A stretch of 64,000 bases of DNA from the NCBI RefSeq assembly GCF_040687965.1, contig NZ_CP156084.1, positions 572,501 through 636,500 on the forward strand, given 5' to 3'. The position numbers were made by a program, and so were the translations under genes. The stretch is from Methylocystis echinoides. Its GTDB lineage: Bacteria > Pseudomonadota > Alphaproteobacteria > Rhizobiales > Beijerinckiaceae. Shown piece after piece: positions 1-9,313 of the stretch (the stretch's first letter is position 1; each line of letters opens with the position of its first letter). The notes below the pieces were generated by a model. It was not told the origin of the DNA. It ran no database searches and saw only the letters and a list, made by a program, of their open reading frames with translations.

Positions 1-74
1 TCGGCGACGGAATCGAGGGCGCAAAGAAGGGCGACGGCGGACGCGCCGCCGCGCAGCAGGTGCGGGACGTGCAT
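1..74 (-). CDS. Exported protein, N-terminal fragment (runs off left edge)
   Basis: An ATG at 74-72 is preceded by AGGAG with good spacing and opens a reading frame that stays open to the window edge. The roughly 24 visible residues (MHVPHLLRGGASAVALLCAL...) look like a signal peptide: a basic N-region followed by a hydrophobic core. The gene lies about 80 bases downstream of a DUF2946-like gene on the same strand. In other proteobacteria such genes often precede TonB-dependent copper receptors, so a receptor is a reasonable but unproven guess. Nothing in the visible part identifies the mature protein. Confidence 0.5.
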   Translation of the reverse strand, partial: MHVPHLLRGGASAVALLCALDSVA

Positions 75-154
75 GTAATTCTCCTGATCGGCCGCGTTGA
101 GGGGCCGTGCGAACGAATGGAATTGGCGACGCGCCTGCGCCGCGGCTCATGCGC

Positions 155-580
155 TCAGGAGAAGAAAGGGGGCGCGCGCGAGGACCAGCTGCTTGCCCAG
201 CCGGCCGACTTCGGCCGTGCGTCTTTCGGCTCGGGATAAACGGCTGCTCGCGGCGCGGCGTCACGCATCAACGCGCATGCGATCCACGCCGATGCGGCGA
301 CGGCGACGAACGCCGCGTCGCGCGCATGGACCTGGCATAGGATGCAGCAGTCGTGGGGGTTGTGGCGCGCGCGCTCGGAGGGATCGCCAGCGTCGCCTTT
401 ATGGCAGATTTCGGAGTCGACCAGAGAACTGACCGACGCGCCGTCAACCGGGTGCGCGGCGTGGGCGACGGCGGCGAGGGGCGCCAGCAAGCCCTGCAAA
501 GCCAAGAACAGCGCCACGCAGCCGGCAATCAGCGCGCCGCGAGTCTCTGTCCATGGCTTTACCGGCTGGTTCCGCATCAT
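155..580 (-). CDS. DUF2946-like small membrane/periplasmic protein
   Basis: This protein of about 141 residues has one N-terminal hydrophobic segment (about residues 14-40, with AHAAH at its end) and a Cys/His cluster near residues 75-85 (HNPHDCCILCQVH). The second hydrophobic stretch is short (about 90-107) and the tail is Pro/Ser-rich. The layout of hydrophobic N-terminus, central HxxxxCxxC cluster and variable tail resembles DUF2946 proteins, which commonly neighbour copper-responsive TonB receptors. Translation may start at either of two adjacent ATG codons (580 or 577). It diverges from another protein of the same type at 712, so the 130-base gap probably holds both promoters. A metal-related role is inferred from the cysteines and the neighbours. 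No catalytic motif is visible. Confidence 0.6.
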   Translation of the reverse strand: MMRNQPVKPWTETRGALIAGCVALFLALQGLLAPLAAVAHAAHPVDGASVSSLVDSEICHKGDAGDPSERARHNPHDCCILCQVHARDAAFVAVAASAWIACALMRDAAPRAAVYPEPKDARPKSAGWASSWSSRAPPFFS

Positions 581-711
581 TGGCGAAAAACACCATCGCC
601 GGGGAATACGGTCAAGCTCGAGGCGGCAGGCTCGACTGAAAACAAACGCAGTGTGACTTGAACGTCACAGTTAGCTTGACAGCTGCGTCTTAGCGGTCCT
701 AGCTTCGACGT

Positions 712-1083
712 ATGCGCGGCGTCTTCAAATTTGTCAGGCTGGGGCTGGTCGCGGTCTACGCGCTCTCGACCCTTGTCGCCGTCCTGCTCGGCGCTGCGCA
801 CCAGTCGCCCGAACGCGGCGTCGAACATTCCGCGTCTGCGGCGCTGGCCCACGCCTTGTGCCTTGGCGGCGAAGAGACGAATGACGCGTCGAAACGGGCC
901 GGCGCCTGTTGCGGCGCCTGTCAGCTCAGCGACGCCGTCGGCCTCCCGGCGATCTCGACCGCGTCCTTCTTGATGCGTGATGAGGCGTCGACCCGGCGTG
1001 GCTTCGCCCAGCGTCTCGGGCATGTGACCGACGACACGCCGGACGATCTGCGCTCTCGCGCGCCTCCCGCGCTCGTCGTCTGA
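712..1083 (+). CDS. DUF2946-like small exported protein
   Basis: This 123-residue protein has an N-terminal hydrophobic segment (about residues 8-27) that could be a signal peptide or anchor. A Cys-rich patch follows near residues 65-73 (AGACCGACQLSD), then a polar tail. It has the same architecture as its divergent neighbour at 155-580 and the gene at 7134-7556, although overall similarity is low. It lies about 100 bases upstream of the PepSY gene on the same strand, so the two are probably co-transcribed. A small Cys-motif protein next to a PepSY protein and an OprC-like receptor resembles the oprC neighbourhood of Pseudomonas, which supports a copper-linked role. The function remains unknown. 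Confidence 0.55.
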   Translation: MRGVFKFVRLGLVAVYALSTLVAVLLGAAHQSPERGVEHSASAALAHALCLGGEETNDASKRAGACCGACQLSDAVGLPAISTASFLMRDEASTRRGFAQRLGHVTDDTPDDLRSRAPPALVV

Positions 1084-1184
1084 TCTCCCAAAACCGAAAC
1101 GCCCGCCGCAGGACTCACGCCGTCTGACACGGCTGCGCGCCAAGAGACGCGGCGCGGTTCGCCACTGTTGCGAGGGAGGCTCGC

Positions 1185-2894
1185 ATGACTTTTCTAGACT
1201 CCTTTTTTCGCCGGTCCGCCATTGACGACGCCCCTGGCGTGACGGAGACCGCCCAGCGTCCCGCGCCGAAGACGGAGGCGGGCGGCTCCAGGCTCTACCG
1301 ATGGTCGTTCGTCATTCACAAATGGGCGGGCCTGGCCGGCCTGGGCTGGCTCGCGGCGCTCGGCGTGACCGGCTTTCTGATGGATCACGACGAGTGGCGC
1401 TGGATGCAGCAGGGCAAGGCGCCCGCTTGGCTGACGCCCGTCGACCTACAGGACTTCGCCGCACGAAACGTGGTCCGTTTCCACCAGATCGACCCGACGT
1501 CGTCCTCGAACCGCATCGCCGGAGGCCCGCGCGGTTTGTGGGCCTCTTCCGACGGCGGCGCGAGTTGGACGGCCACTCGCTTCGTCGACGGCGACCATCC
1601 GCAAATTTCGGGCGTTACGCCCGATCCGGCTCTCGGCTGGGGACGTCTGTGGTTTGCGACCGACAACGGCGTCTATCGCTCGACCGACAAGGGCGCCGCC
1701 GCCGCGCCGGCGGGACTTGCGGGCGCGCATGTCACCGCGATCGCCGCGAGCGACCGGGCCGACCAGCTCCTGCTCGTCGTCGACAAGTCGAAAGTGCTGC
1801 GCTTCGGGACAGACGATGGCCAGATCGAAGAGATCGCGCTGTCGCCGCTCGACGAACAGACCCGGCCGCCGACCGTCGACCTCATCCACTTCGTCCACGA
1901 CCTGCATTTCGGCCGCGCCTTCTTTGATCCGCTGACGTCGCTTGTCATGAACGACATTGGCGGCCTCGGCATGTTTCTGCTGGCGCTCACCGGGCTGCTC
2001 TACTGGGGACTGCCAAAATATTGGAAGTCGCAGGGCCGTGAAGCGGGGCGCGCCTCGAAGGCCGCTAAGAAGACGACGATCAAGTGGCTCTTCAACCTGC
2101 ACAGCCCGACTGTCGGCTTGGCGTCGGTCGTGATGCTTCTCTATCTCTCGGTTACGGGGGTTCTGCTCGGCCATGGCCGCGAGCTCCTGATGTGGATGCG
2201 CTCGGTGCAGGTGCCGCAAGCCTATCTCACGCCGGCCTTCGCGCTGAAATCCTGGGACGGCTGGATCGAGGCCATCGTGGCCTATCCGGACGCGCCGGGG
2301 GTTTTCACGATCGGCAGCCGCATCGGCATGTTCACGACGGCGGACGGCGGCCAGACCTTCGCGCGCGAGGAAGACGCGAGCGGCCGGCCGGTGGTCGCCG
2401 CCGCACGGCTACGCCGAATCGGAGACAAGGTGCTTGTCGCCAATGGCATGGCGGGACCGTCCACGATCCGTCCTGACGACCGCGCCCAGGAAATCGTCGC
2501 CGCGCCCGAGAAATCGCGCATGCTCGGCGTACCCGGCCCCGGCGGGGCGCGTCCCGCTGCGCCGCCGGACGCGGCGGAACGACGGAAGAAACTGGGCATG
2601 GGCGGCATGGAAGGCATGTTCATGCCGACCGACGTGACTGAGCTCGACGACAGGCTGCTGTGGAAGAGTTCGAACAAGTTCTTCGTCACCGACGAAGAGG
2701 GTCATTCGCTGGAATCCTTCGAAGTCGCTCAACCACCAGACGAAGGCGTTCCCTGGATTAACTGGATCCTGCGTCTGCACATGGGAACGCTCCTCTGGTC
2801 GGAATGGAAGTGGATCAACGACGTGTTCGCGATTGGCGTCGTGGTTCTCTCAATCACCGGCCTCGTTCGCTGGTGGCGAAAGAAGTGGCTTTGA
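1185..2894 (+). CDS. PepSY-associated TM protein with BNR-like periplasmic repeats
   Basis: This 569-residue inner-membrane protein starts at an ATG with a strong GGGAGG site. The first membrane segment follows residue 40 (FVIHKWAGLAGLGWLAALG) and carries the His typical of PepSY_TM proteins. Two further membrane segments lie near 255-275 and 305-325, and a last one at the C-terminus ends in a basic anchor (RWWRKKW). The loops contain Asp-box-like repeats (SSDGGASWTA, TADGGQTFAR), suggesting beta-propeller-like periplasmic modules. A Met/Gly-rich stretch (GMGGMEGMFM, about residues 471-480) could bind soft metal ions. PepSY membrane proteins beside metal TonB receptors are thought to help metal reduction or transfer. 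Here that role is inferred from the oprC-like receptor encoded convergently downstream. Confidence 0.75.
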   Translation: MTFLDSFFRRSAIDDAPGVTETAQRPAPKTEAGGSRLYRWSFVIHKWAGLAGLGWLAALGVTGFLMDHDEWRWMQQGKAPAWLTPVDLQDFAARNVVRFHQIDPTSSSNRIAGGPRGLWASSDGGASWTATRFVDGDHPQISGVTPDPALGWGRLWFATDNGVYRSTDKGAAAAPAGLAGAHVTAIAASDRADQLLLVVDKSKVLRFGTDDGQIEEIALSPLDEQTRPPTVDLIHFVHDLHFGRAFFDPLTSLVMNDIGGLGMFLLALTGLLYWGLPKYWKSQGREAGRASKAAKKTTIKWLFNLHSPTVGLASVVMLLYLSVTGVLLGHGRELLMWMRSVQVPQAYLTPAFALKSWDGWIEAIVAYPDAPGVFTIGSRIGMFTTADGGQTFAREEDASGRPVVAAARLRRIGDKVLVANGMAGPSTIRPDDRAQEIVAAPEKSRMLGVPGPGGARPAAPPDAAERRKKLGMGGMEGMFMPTDVTELDDRLLWKSSNKFFVTDEEGHSLESFEVAQPPDEGVPWINWILRLHMGTLLWSEWKWINDVFAIGVVVLSITGLVRWWRKKWL

Positions 2895-3106
2895 GGGAAG
2901 AAGCGAAGGGAGGGCGCGTCGGTCCAATGGCCTTTCCCCCGTCTCCGATATCTCTCGGCGCGCTTCCCCCCGATTCGCACGCGCGGCGCCGCCTGAGCGC
3001 CCTCTGCGGTCCGCGTCGTGCGCCAAAGCACATACGCTTCGTGGTCGCCCGGAATATTGTCCGTCCATCGGCTGGCGGACCCCTGCGACCAACCCGCTGA
3101 CCGAAG

Positions 3107-3140
3107 AAGCCGCCGGAGTTTGAAACCCCTCCGGCGGCTT
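3107..3140. terminator. 12-bp perfect hairpin between convergent genes
   Basis: Positions 3107-3118 are exactly complementary to 3129-3140, giving a 12-bp GC-rich stem with a 10-base loop. It lies between the convergent ends of the PepSY gene (2894) and the TonB receptor gene (3211). The U-tract is weak on both strands, so termination may be Rho-assisted or inefficient. A bidirectional terminator is the simplest reading. Confidence 0.6.
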
Positions 3141-3210
3141 CGCTGGATTTACGACGCCGATCGCCGAGTGAATGGCGACCCTCGGCAGCAGGGTCGTCAG
3201 CCTTTCGCCA

Positions 3211-5729
3211 CTAAAACTTAACCGTCAAGCCAGCAATGACGTTGCGGCCCATTCCCGGCACAGGGCTCGGAACGGGGAAACGGCTGTAGTTGTAATTCGT
3301 CCAGACCATGTAGCCCGCCATGTTGAAGCCGCCCAGCGCTGGGAAATAGAGTGTATTGGTCAGATTTTCGATCGCGAAGTCGACCCTGAAATTTTGCCAC
3401 TCGTAGCTGCTGCGGAAGTTGAACAGCGTATAGGCGGGGGTCATTTGCTCCGCTCTTTGCACCGACACATGCGTCTTCGCGCCGACCGTGTAAACCTCAA
3501 AAGCGTTCGTCCAGCCGCCCAATTTGTGTTCCAGACCGACGCGCGCGTTTATCGGCATGATGTGGTAGAGACCGTCGCCTGCGCGCTGCGACGAGGTCAG
3601 AATGTAGCATTGCGTATCCTGGTAATAGTCCTGCAGGGTGACATTCTGCCCCGTGGTCGCGAGGCAATTCTGCGGATTGCCACGTCCAGATCGACGCCGT
3701 AAGTGTAACTTACGAGCGCGGTTAGATCGAAGCGACCGAGGCTGTCCTCTTCATAGAGTTTGGCGCGGCCATTGGCGTCGACGCCATAGATGATCGCCCT
3801 GTGGTTGACGAATTGCAGCTCCTGGAACGTATAGGGACCGGCATTGTAGTAGCCGCCAAAGCGGAAGCTGCTGACGCGCTGCGCGTTGATGAAATTATTG
3901 ACGAAGCTGAAATAGGGAGCGATCTTGGCCTCTATGCCGCGCTCCTTGTCCTTGAAGGCCCCCGAAACGGAAACCGTGTGAGCGACTTCCGGTTGCAGGG
4001 CGAGATTGCCGACATAGCCGTTGCCGTCGCCAAACTGATTGATCATCGCCGTCGTCATGGAGCTTACGCCCCAGGAGTAACGCTCATAGAGATTCGGCGA
4101 TCGAGTCTTGCGGGCATAGCCGGCCTCGAAGGCCGTATTTTCGGTCGGCTTGTAGCGAAACTGCGCGGTGATGTTGAAATTCGGATCGAAACGCCGGCGG
4201 TCCTGCTGGTTGAAGAGAGCGGCGGCCGTCGCGTCAGGATTCTGCATCTCTCCCGGGCGCCAGAGATTGCCGGAAGTCAGCATGGGCATGATCGTCGGAT
4301 TGTTGGGATCATACGCCTGGGCCGCGTCGACGTTGGAGAAGACCAGATCGCTGCGCACGCCAAAAAGCGTTTCGAGTTGCGGCGACCAGTTGGTTTCGAC
4401 CTCCGCGTAATGGCTCCAGCGGTTTCGCATTCCGTTTTGGATGTTCCACTGTGTGAAGGGCGTCATCATGAGCATTTTCATGCTGTAGATGTCCGGAAAC
4501 GGCGCCATGAAGGTCGTGTTGTCCAGCATCGTCATCACGCCGCCGCCGGGAATCGGCTCCCACCAGTCGTTCAGCCTGAAGCCATGGAATTCGCTCCCCA
4601 CTCGCAACAGGAGCCGCTCGTCGATCCTGTGATCGAGGTTGATCGAATAGCCGTAATCGAGGCCGGTTGTATCCATCGGCATGTTGTTGGGCTGCTTGTC
4701 CTGCAAGAAACCCATCTTGTGCGCGGTGGAATTCCAGTAGAGACGCGCGTCGACAACGCCCCAGTCGATCGTTCCGTTATATTTGGCCTCGGCCAGATAC
4801 CCCCGGTTCCCGATCATATCCATGCGCTGATTGACGAATCCCTGATAGGGGATGTTTTCGTACGCGACGCGCAGCGACGCCAAATGCCCATCGGCCCGAT
4901 AGGCCAGGGTTCCGGAATGATTCTCGGAAATGAAGTCTGTCGAGAACGCCTCTGCATTGTTTCCGCCTGCGTTGTAATTGCGGCCGCGCGCCCAAGAACC
5001 GTTATAGAGGAAGGCAAAACGATCCATTGCCTCGTTGACCGTCGCCGACGTGCTGATCCCGACGTTGTTCGAGCGATAGGCGCTTGAAATTTCTCCAGAG
5101 GCAAGCATGTTCACGTCCGAACCGTGCGCCCACTTACCCGCCTGGAACAACGGCGCCATCGTCCCGCCGACCTGTTTTTCCTCCGAGGCGCCGGGGCTCC
5201 GCGCCAAAAACACGGGCGATTTCGGCTCTGCAATGATGGTCCCACCGATGGAGTCGCCCCCCTTGCTGACGGGCACGACCCCCGAATAGACCTCTATCTT
5301 CTCGACGTTGTTCGAGCCGGTATAGGAGAGCGGCGGGTTCATATGGTTGGCGCAGGCGGAAGTGATGCTCACGCCGCCCGTGAGAATTTTCACACGATCG
5401 TCCGCAAGGCCCTGGATAACGGGAAGGCGGGAGACGCCGCCCGCTTCATACATGGTGACGCCCGGCGTCCGCTCGAGAAGCTTCGTAGCATCTTCGGACT
5501 GGACGCGCAGAACCTCGATCTTCTGTTCGTCGACGATCGAAGGTCGGCTGATCGGCGCCGTCTCCTGCACGGGCTGTGGCGGCTGCGCCGTCGTCGCCCG
5601 AACGGGCGTCGGCCGGCTTGCGGAAACGTAAAGATCCGGGAGCTTCGTCTGGGCGACGGCCTCCGAAACGGCAAGCCGTCCGACGCCCAGAACAATCGCA
5701 CTGCATGTCAGGAGTCGCGCTTGTAACAT
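3211..5729 (-). pseudogene. OprC-like TonB-dependent copper receptor, two compensating frameshifts
   Basis: The first 675 or so residues form a normal receptor: a signal peptide, a plug domain (IEVLRVQSEDATKLLERTPG onward) and barrel strands. C126 and M130 (in SACANHMNPP) plus H337 and M339 (HKM) reproduce the CxxxM...HxM copper(I) site described for Pseudomonas OprC. After YTYGVDLD (about 3690-3675) the frame is lost and reaches a TGA at 3597. A shifted frame (GNPQNCLATTGQNVTLQDYY) continues sensibly until about 3581-3592. The original frame then resumes with AGDGLYHIMPINARVGLEH and ends in a canonical C-terminal barrel strand (VIAGLTVKF). This equals one missing and one extra base. It may be an assembly error, or real inactivation. 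Product, if intact: outer-membrane, TonB-energised copper uptake. Confidence 0.75.
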
Positions 5730-5870
5730 CGCTTCACTCTCTCTGAGCGGAAAGCCGCCTGGCGCGCCGAAGAACGCAATCTGTCAGCGACGAGCAGTTT
5801 GGGTTTCGAACAGCGGCGGTCGCCGGAAGAGGGGGGACCCTCCTCCGGTAAGCTGACGACGTGGCGCGCG

Positions 5871-6863
5871 TCAGTATTTCGCGATGACCGGAGCGGAAGC
5901 GCCCCAGTTGAAGTGGTAATTGACGCCGGCGCGAGCAATCACGCCGTTTACGTTGACCCGCGTGTGGGGAAAGAGCCCCTGCGCTTCGCCGATCACCGCG
6001 CCCATTTGAGCAGGAAGCCCGGAAGCCGGCGTGTTCGCATATCCCTGCACAGTGAGATTGCCCAGATCGTAGTAGAACGCTTCAGCCTTCAAAGACCAGT
6101 TCGGCGTAAACAGCCATTCCAGGCCGCCGCCGGCGTTCCAGCCCACGAGCGTGGTCGACGCATTTCCACTCCCAAACCCAGTCTGCGAGTAAGGGTAATT
6201 CAGCATGCCCGTGTTGATCCAATTGGTTACGCTCACATAATTGGCGTTCACCGTAGCCCCGCCATAGGTCAGTCCGCCCGTGCCATAGACGAGAAGAGTG
6301 GGGGTGACGAGATAACCCAGGCGCCCGCGCACAGTGCCGAACCAGTCGAGGGACGCCTGTACGTTGCCGTAGCCGAACACCTGTCGGTCGGCGTGCGGCA
6401 TGTTCATTCTACCCATCCGGTAGGAGTCGACGGCGGCTCCCGCATAGCTCCCGGAACCATTCATGGTGGCGCCCTGTATGTCCGCCTCCAGGCCGATGAG
6501 CACGCTTGAACCCCACTGATAGTTGTAGCCAATCTGGCCGCCGCCGGCGAAACCGCTCAGATTCGCCGAGCCCTGCCCCGAGTTGGCGGCCTGGATCGCC
6601 CCGAATGTGCCCGCCAGATTTGGAACCGCCCATGTCGTGAAATAGGTTGACGCATATTGATCCCAGGCGGACGTCGCGGTCGTGACGCCATTGCTGCCGC
6701 CAAAGCCGTAGCCGGCGTTCAAACCGACATAGAAACCGCTCCACAGCGGCGGCGGCGGCGCCGGCGGCAACGGCGGGGCCTTGCGAGCGGGAAGGTCGGC
6801 GGCGAGCGCGCCGCCAGCGGAAAGCATGAGCGCGAACGCCGCGAGAGAGGCAGTCGATTTCAT
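5871..6863 (-). CDS. Outer-membrane beta-barrel protein (Omp25/31-like)
   Basis: This 330-residue protein has a clear signal peptide ending in ALAADLP, a Pro-rich linker (LPPAPPPPLWSG) and a barrel beginning FYVGLNAGYGFGG. This is the standard pattern of the Rhizobiales Omp25/Omp31 family, although it is longer than the usual 210-280 residues. Repeated aromatic and glycine strands (GQIGYNYQWG, GRLGYLVTPTLLVYGTGG, YHFNWGA) are consistent with an 8-stranded barrel. An AGGATGG site precedes the ATG. It lies upstream of the TonB receptor on the same strand, about 140 bases away, and could be co-regulated with the copper locus. No specific ligand is visible, and a structural or porin-like role is most likely. 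Confidence 0.8.
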   Translation of the reverse strand: MKSTASLAAFALMLSAGGALAADLPARKAPPLPPAPPPPLWSGFYVGLNAGYGFGGSNGVTTATSAWDQYASTYFTTWAVPNLAGTFGAIQAANSGQGSANLSGFAGGGQIGYNYQWGSSVLIGLEADIQGATMNGSGSYAGAAVDSYRMGRMNMPHADRQVFGYGNVQASLDWFGTVRGRLGYLVTPTLLVYGTGGLTYGGATVNANYVSVTNWINTGMLNYPYSQTGFGSGNASTTLVGWNAGGGLEWLFTPNWSLKAEAFYYDLGNLTVQGYANTPASGLPAQMGAVIGEAQGLFPHTRVNVNGVIARAGVNYHFNWGASAPVIAKY

Positions 6864-7133
6864 TGAAGTCCATCCTGGGTTGAAAGCTGCTTGCTGAAGG
6901 CCCTCCCCGCAGGCAAATGGGAAGCGGCCTGTTTTGATGGGCGCGGTTCAGCGTCGAGGAGGCTTCGCGTCGACGAGTCCTTTTCCCTGAATCGCAACGG
7001 CTCACGGGTCTGCGGAAGAGCCATCTTCAGGCCCCGCAGCCGAGAACAACTCATGCGCTGACGAACGCCGCCGTTTTGAAAGATTGTATGTGGCGGAAGA
7101 CGCGCTCTATTCGCCGACACGTCCGAAAGACGA

Positions 7134-7556
7134 TCAGGTCGAAGGCGGACCTTGCGATGTCCACGTGCTCGCCCAGCCCTCAAGGCCGGATGCGAGCGGC
7201 GGGTCTTCATGCGCATAACTCGGCTGGTTGGCGCTCTCCGGTCGCAGAATCGCCAGCAGGAGGGCCGAAAGCGGCGCGACGACGAGCCCCGAGCCCTTGT
7301 CGCCCGGCATCACGCATGAGGCGCAACTCGTCCCGCCCGCATGCCCGCCCGTGGGTAGGTCCGACTGGGACCCGTCCTTGGCGCATCTGACGCCGGCGAC
7401 CCACTGTGAAAGGGTGACGACCCTGGCGTAGCCCGCGTGACCACCCCCCCGCTCCAGCAGCAAGGAAACGCCCCCTTGAACGACAAGCGAGAAAGCCAGA
7501 GCGACCGCGATGAACGCGGCGGCGCATGACTTTCGACGATGGTCGAGCGTGAGCAT
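7134..7556 (-). CDS. DUF2946-like small exported protein
   Basis: From the ATG at 7556 this is a 140-residue protein (MLTLDHRRKSCAAAFIAVA...). It has an N-terminal hydrophobic segment, a central Gly/His stretch, a CxxC pair (GGTSCASCVMPGDK) and a second short hydrophobic segment (LVVAPLSALLLAIL). The frame is open further upstream, but the extension lacks a good ribosome site and would hide the hydrophobic N-terminus. It is the third small protein of this layout in the first 8 kb and the nearest gene upstream of the barrel and receptor genes on the same strand. The function is unknown, and a metal-related role is suggested only by the CxxC pair and the location. Confidence 0.55.
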   Translation of the reverse strand: MLTLDHRRKSCAAAFIAVALAFSLVVQGGVSLLLERGGGHAGYARVVTLSQWVAGVRCAKDGSQSDLPTGGHAGGTSCASCVMPGDKGSGLVVAPLSALLLAILRPESANQPSYAHEDPPLASGLEGWASTWTSQGPPST

Positions 7557-7841
7557 GGCCGTATATTCGAGAAGCGTCGCCTGAATAGCAACCGCATTCG
7601 GCGCCATGCGCGCAGATCGTGTCCAACTGTTGCTAACCAGCAACGCTCAAGCTATGACGAAGGCGCGGCCTCGGAAATCCCGCGCTCTCACGCCGCCGCC
7701 AAATTGCGTGACGCAGTCGGCTTTTCGGCGTCGCCGGCTTGCGGAGACTGCAACTTTGAGTTGGTGGCCGGAATGCATCAATGCGCCGCCAGTCCGAGCA
7801 ACGCGCGTCCGGGACGACTTTCGTGAGTGGGAGAAAGCCAA

Positions 7842-9149
7842 ATGACGACCGTCGTTGATAACTTCAACCCTGTTCTCACGGGCGTTTACTACGGCGACAG
7901 CAATCAAGACGCTATTTGGGCCGGGCATGGCATGCCGCCCGGCTATCTCGAGAACTTCGATTTCTCGCAGGCCGTTTTTTATAGTTTCGAGCAGATCAAT
8001 TACAACTGGATGGCGATGGACATGCCCGGCAAGGCAACCTTTTCGTCCTCTCAGTTCGGCGACGGCCTTATCGGCAATGACGTGCAAATCTACGGCGCGT
8101 GGGGACGAACGGACTTCATCGTAAACATGGCGAGCGGCGGTTCGCTGAACATGTCGGCCTGGCAGTTCGTACAGGGAAAATACTACAATTGGCTCACCGG
8201 TGAAGATTATGTATTCATCAATGGCGCTCCCGGTAATGAAACGATCATTGGCTCGCCTGTCGCCGACACCTTCGTCTTCAAGGGAAACTCCGCCGACTAC
8301 AAAATTTCTTCGAATGGAGCAGGGGGCTTTATCGTGAGCGACGCAGTCGCCGGTCGCGATGGCCGCGACAGCATTACCGGCGTGGAGTTTCTGCAATTCC
8401 GAGATCAAACGGTCGCGACATCGAGCCTCACTCCTGCGCCCCCCTCGTCGCCCCCGGCGTCGGCGACGCCTCAGCAATTGTTGCTCGGCCTTTATGCGGC
8501 CCTTTATGATCGGGCCGCTGAGATGCCCGGCTATTCCTATTGGGTTGACTACCTCCGCCAGCAACCTGACGCTCGGGGGGTGACATTGGCGAACGCGCAT
8601 GTGGGAAGCACGACGTCGCAAGACGCAAAGGCGCTCGGGCAGGCCTTTGTCACAACCCAGAGCGCCTTCTTCGACGCGACATACGGCAGGTTGAGCGATC
8701 CTCAGTTTGTCGAGGCGCTATACACGAACATCGGCGGGAACGCTGGCGATGCTGGCGGCATTCGATATTGGACCAGCCAATTGCAAGGCCTTCGAAGCGA
8801 GGGCCTGGGCACGCAAGCTGCACGCGCTCAAATCGCCGGCGCATTCGTGCAGGCGATGATCAGTTACGATATTCCCGCAAACGCAGCGAGCCTGTCGTCT
8901 TCAGAATTCCAAGCTGCGGTCGAGCGCCAGGATTCCTTCAAGAACAAGATCGCCGTTTCACTGGCTTATGCGAATGCGTCGGGGCAGACAGGCGGGGAGA
9001 TCCTCGTCCCCCATAGCGTCACGGATGCGGCCTATCAGGCCGCGATACGCGCGATTGATCACGTGACGTTCGACGTCCGCACAGTGAACGTCGCCATTCT
9101 GGGGATCAACAATTCTGTCGCGCATCAGGATCTGTCACTGATCGTCTGA
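7842..9149 (+). CDS. DUF4214-containing surface or secreted protein
   Basis: The ATG at 7842, preceded by GGGAGAAA, gives 435 residues; an upstream in-frame GTG would add five. Residues 1-105 are Tyr/Asn/Gly-rich without family signatures. Around 125-190 a bacterial Hint/RTX-like module appears (GAPGNETIIGSPVADTFVF; ADYKISSNGAGGFIVSDAV), as seen before RTX calcium repeats. After a Pro-rich linker (PAPPSSPPASATPQ), residues 210-370 contain DUF4214 repeats typical of large secreted or S-layer proteins (LLLGLYAALYDRAAEMPGYSYWVDYL). There is no N-terminal signal peptide, so export would probably use a type I system, which is not encoded nearby. A surface adhesin or matrix role is inferred. Confidence 0.75.
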   Translation: MTTVVDNFNPVLTGVYYGDSNQDAIWAGHGMPPGYLENFDFSQAVFYSFEQINYNWMAMDMPGKATFSSSQFGDGLIGNDVQIYGAWGRTDFIVNMASGGSLNMSAWQFVQGKYYNWLTGEDYVFINGAPGNETIIGSPVADTFVFKGNSADYKISSNGAGGFIVSDAVAGRDGRDSITGVEFLQFRDQTVATSSLTPAPPSSPPASATPQQLLLGLYAALYDRAAEMPGYSYWVDYLRQQPDARGVTLANAHVGSTTSQDAKALGQAFVTTQSAFFDATYGRLSDPQFVEALYTNIGGNAGDAGGIRYWTSQLQGLRSEGLGTQAARAQIAGAFVQAMISYDIPANAASLSSSEFQAAVERQDSFKNKIAVSLAYANASGQTGGEILVPHSVTDAAYQAAIRAIDHVTFDVRTVNVAILGINNSVAHQDLSLIV

Positions 9150-9313
9150 CAAGGGGCTTGCTCAAGAACTTCGCTGTTGACTTGTGGCTCTGCCATGAAC
9201 CTTGCCAACATGCTGAGCTCTCGGCGTCCGAGCCGTGGATGCTCGCCTTTTGCGACATCGCGCAAAGGGAGCGGATGAAGACGCCACCTTGCCTTTTCGG
9301 TCCCAAAGAAACA

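Noticed and set aside
3801-5087. 428-codon open frame antisense to the TonB receptor
   Set aside because: No motif or start signal; the receptor is clearly on the other strand.
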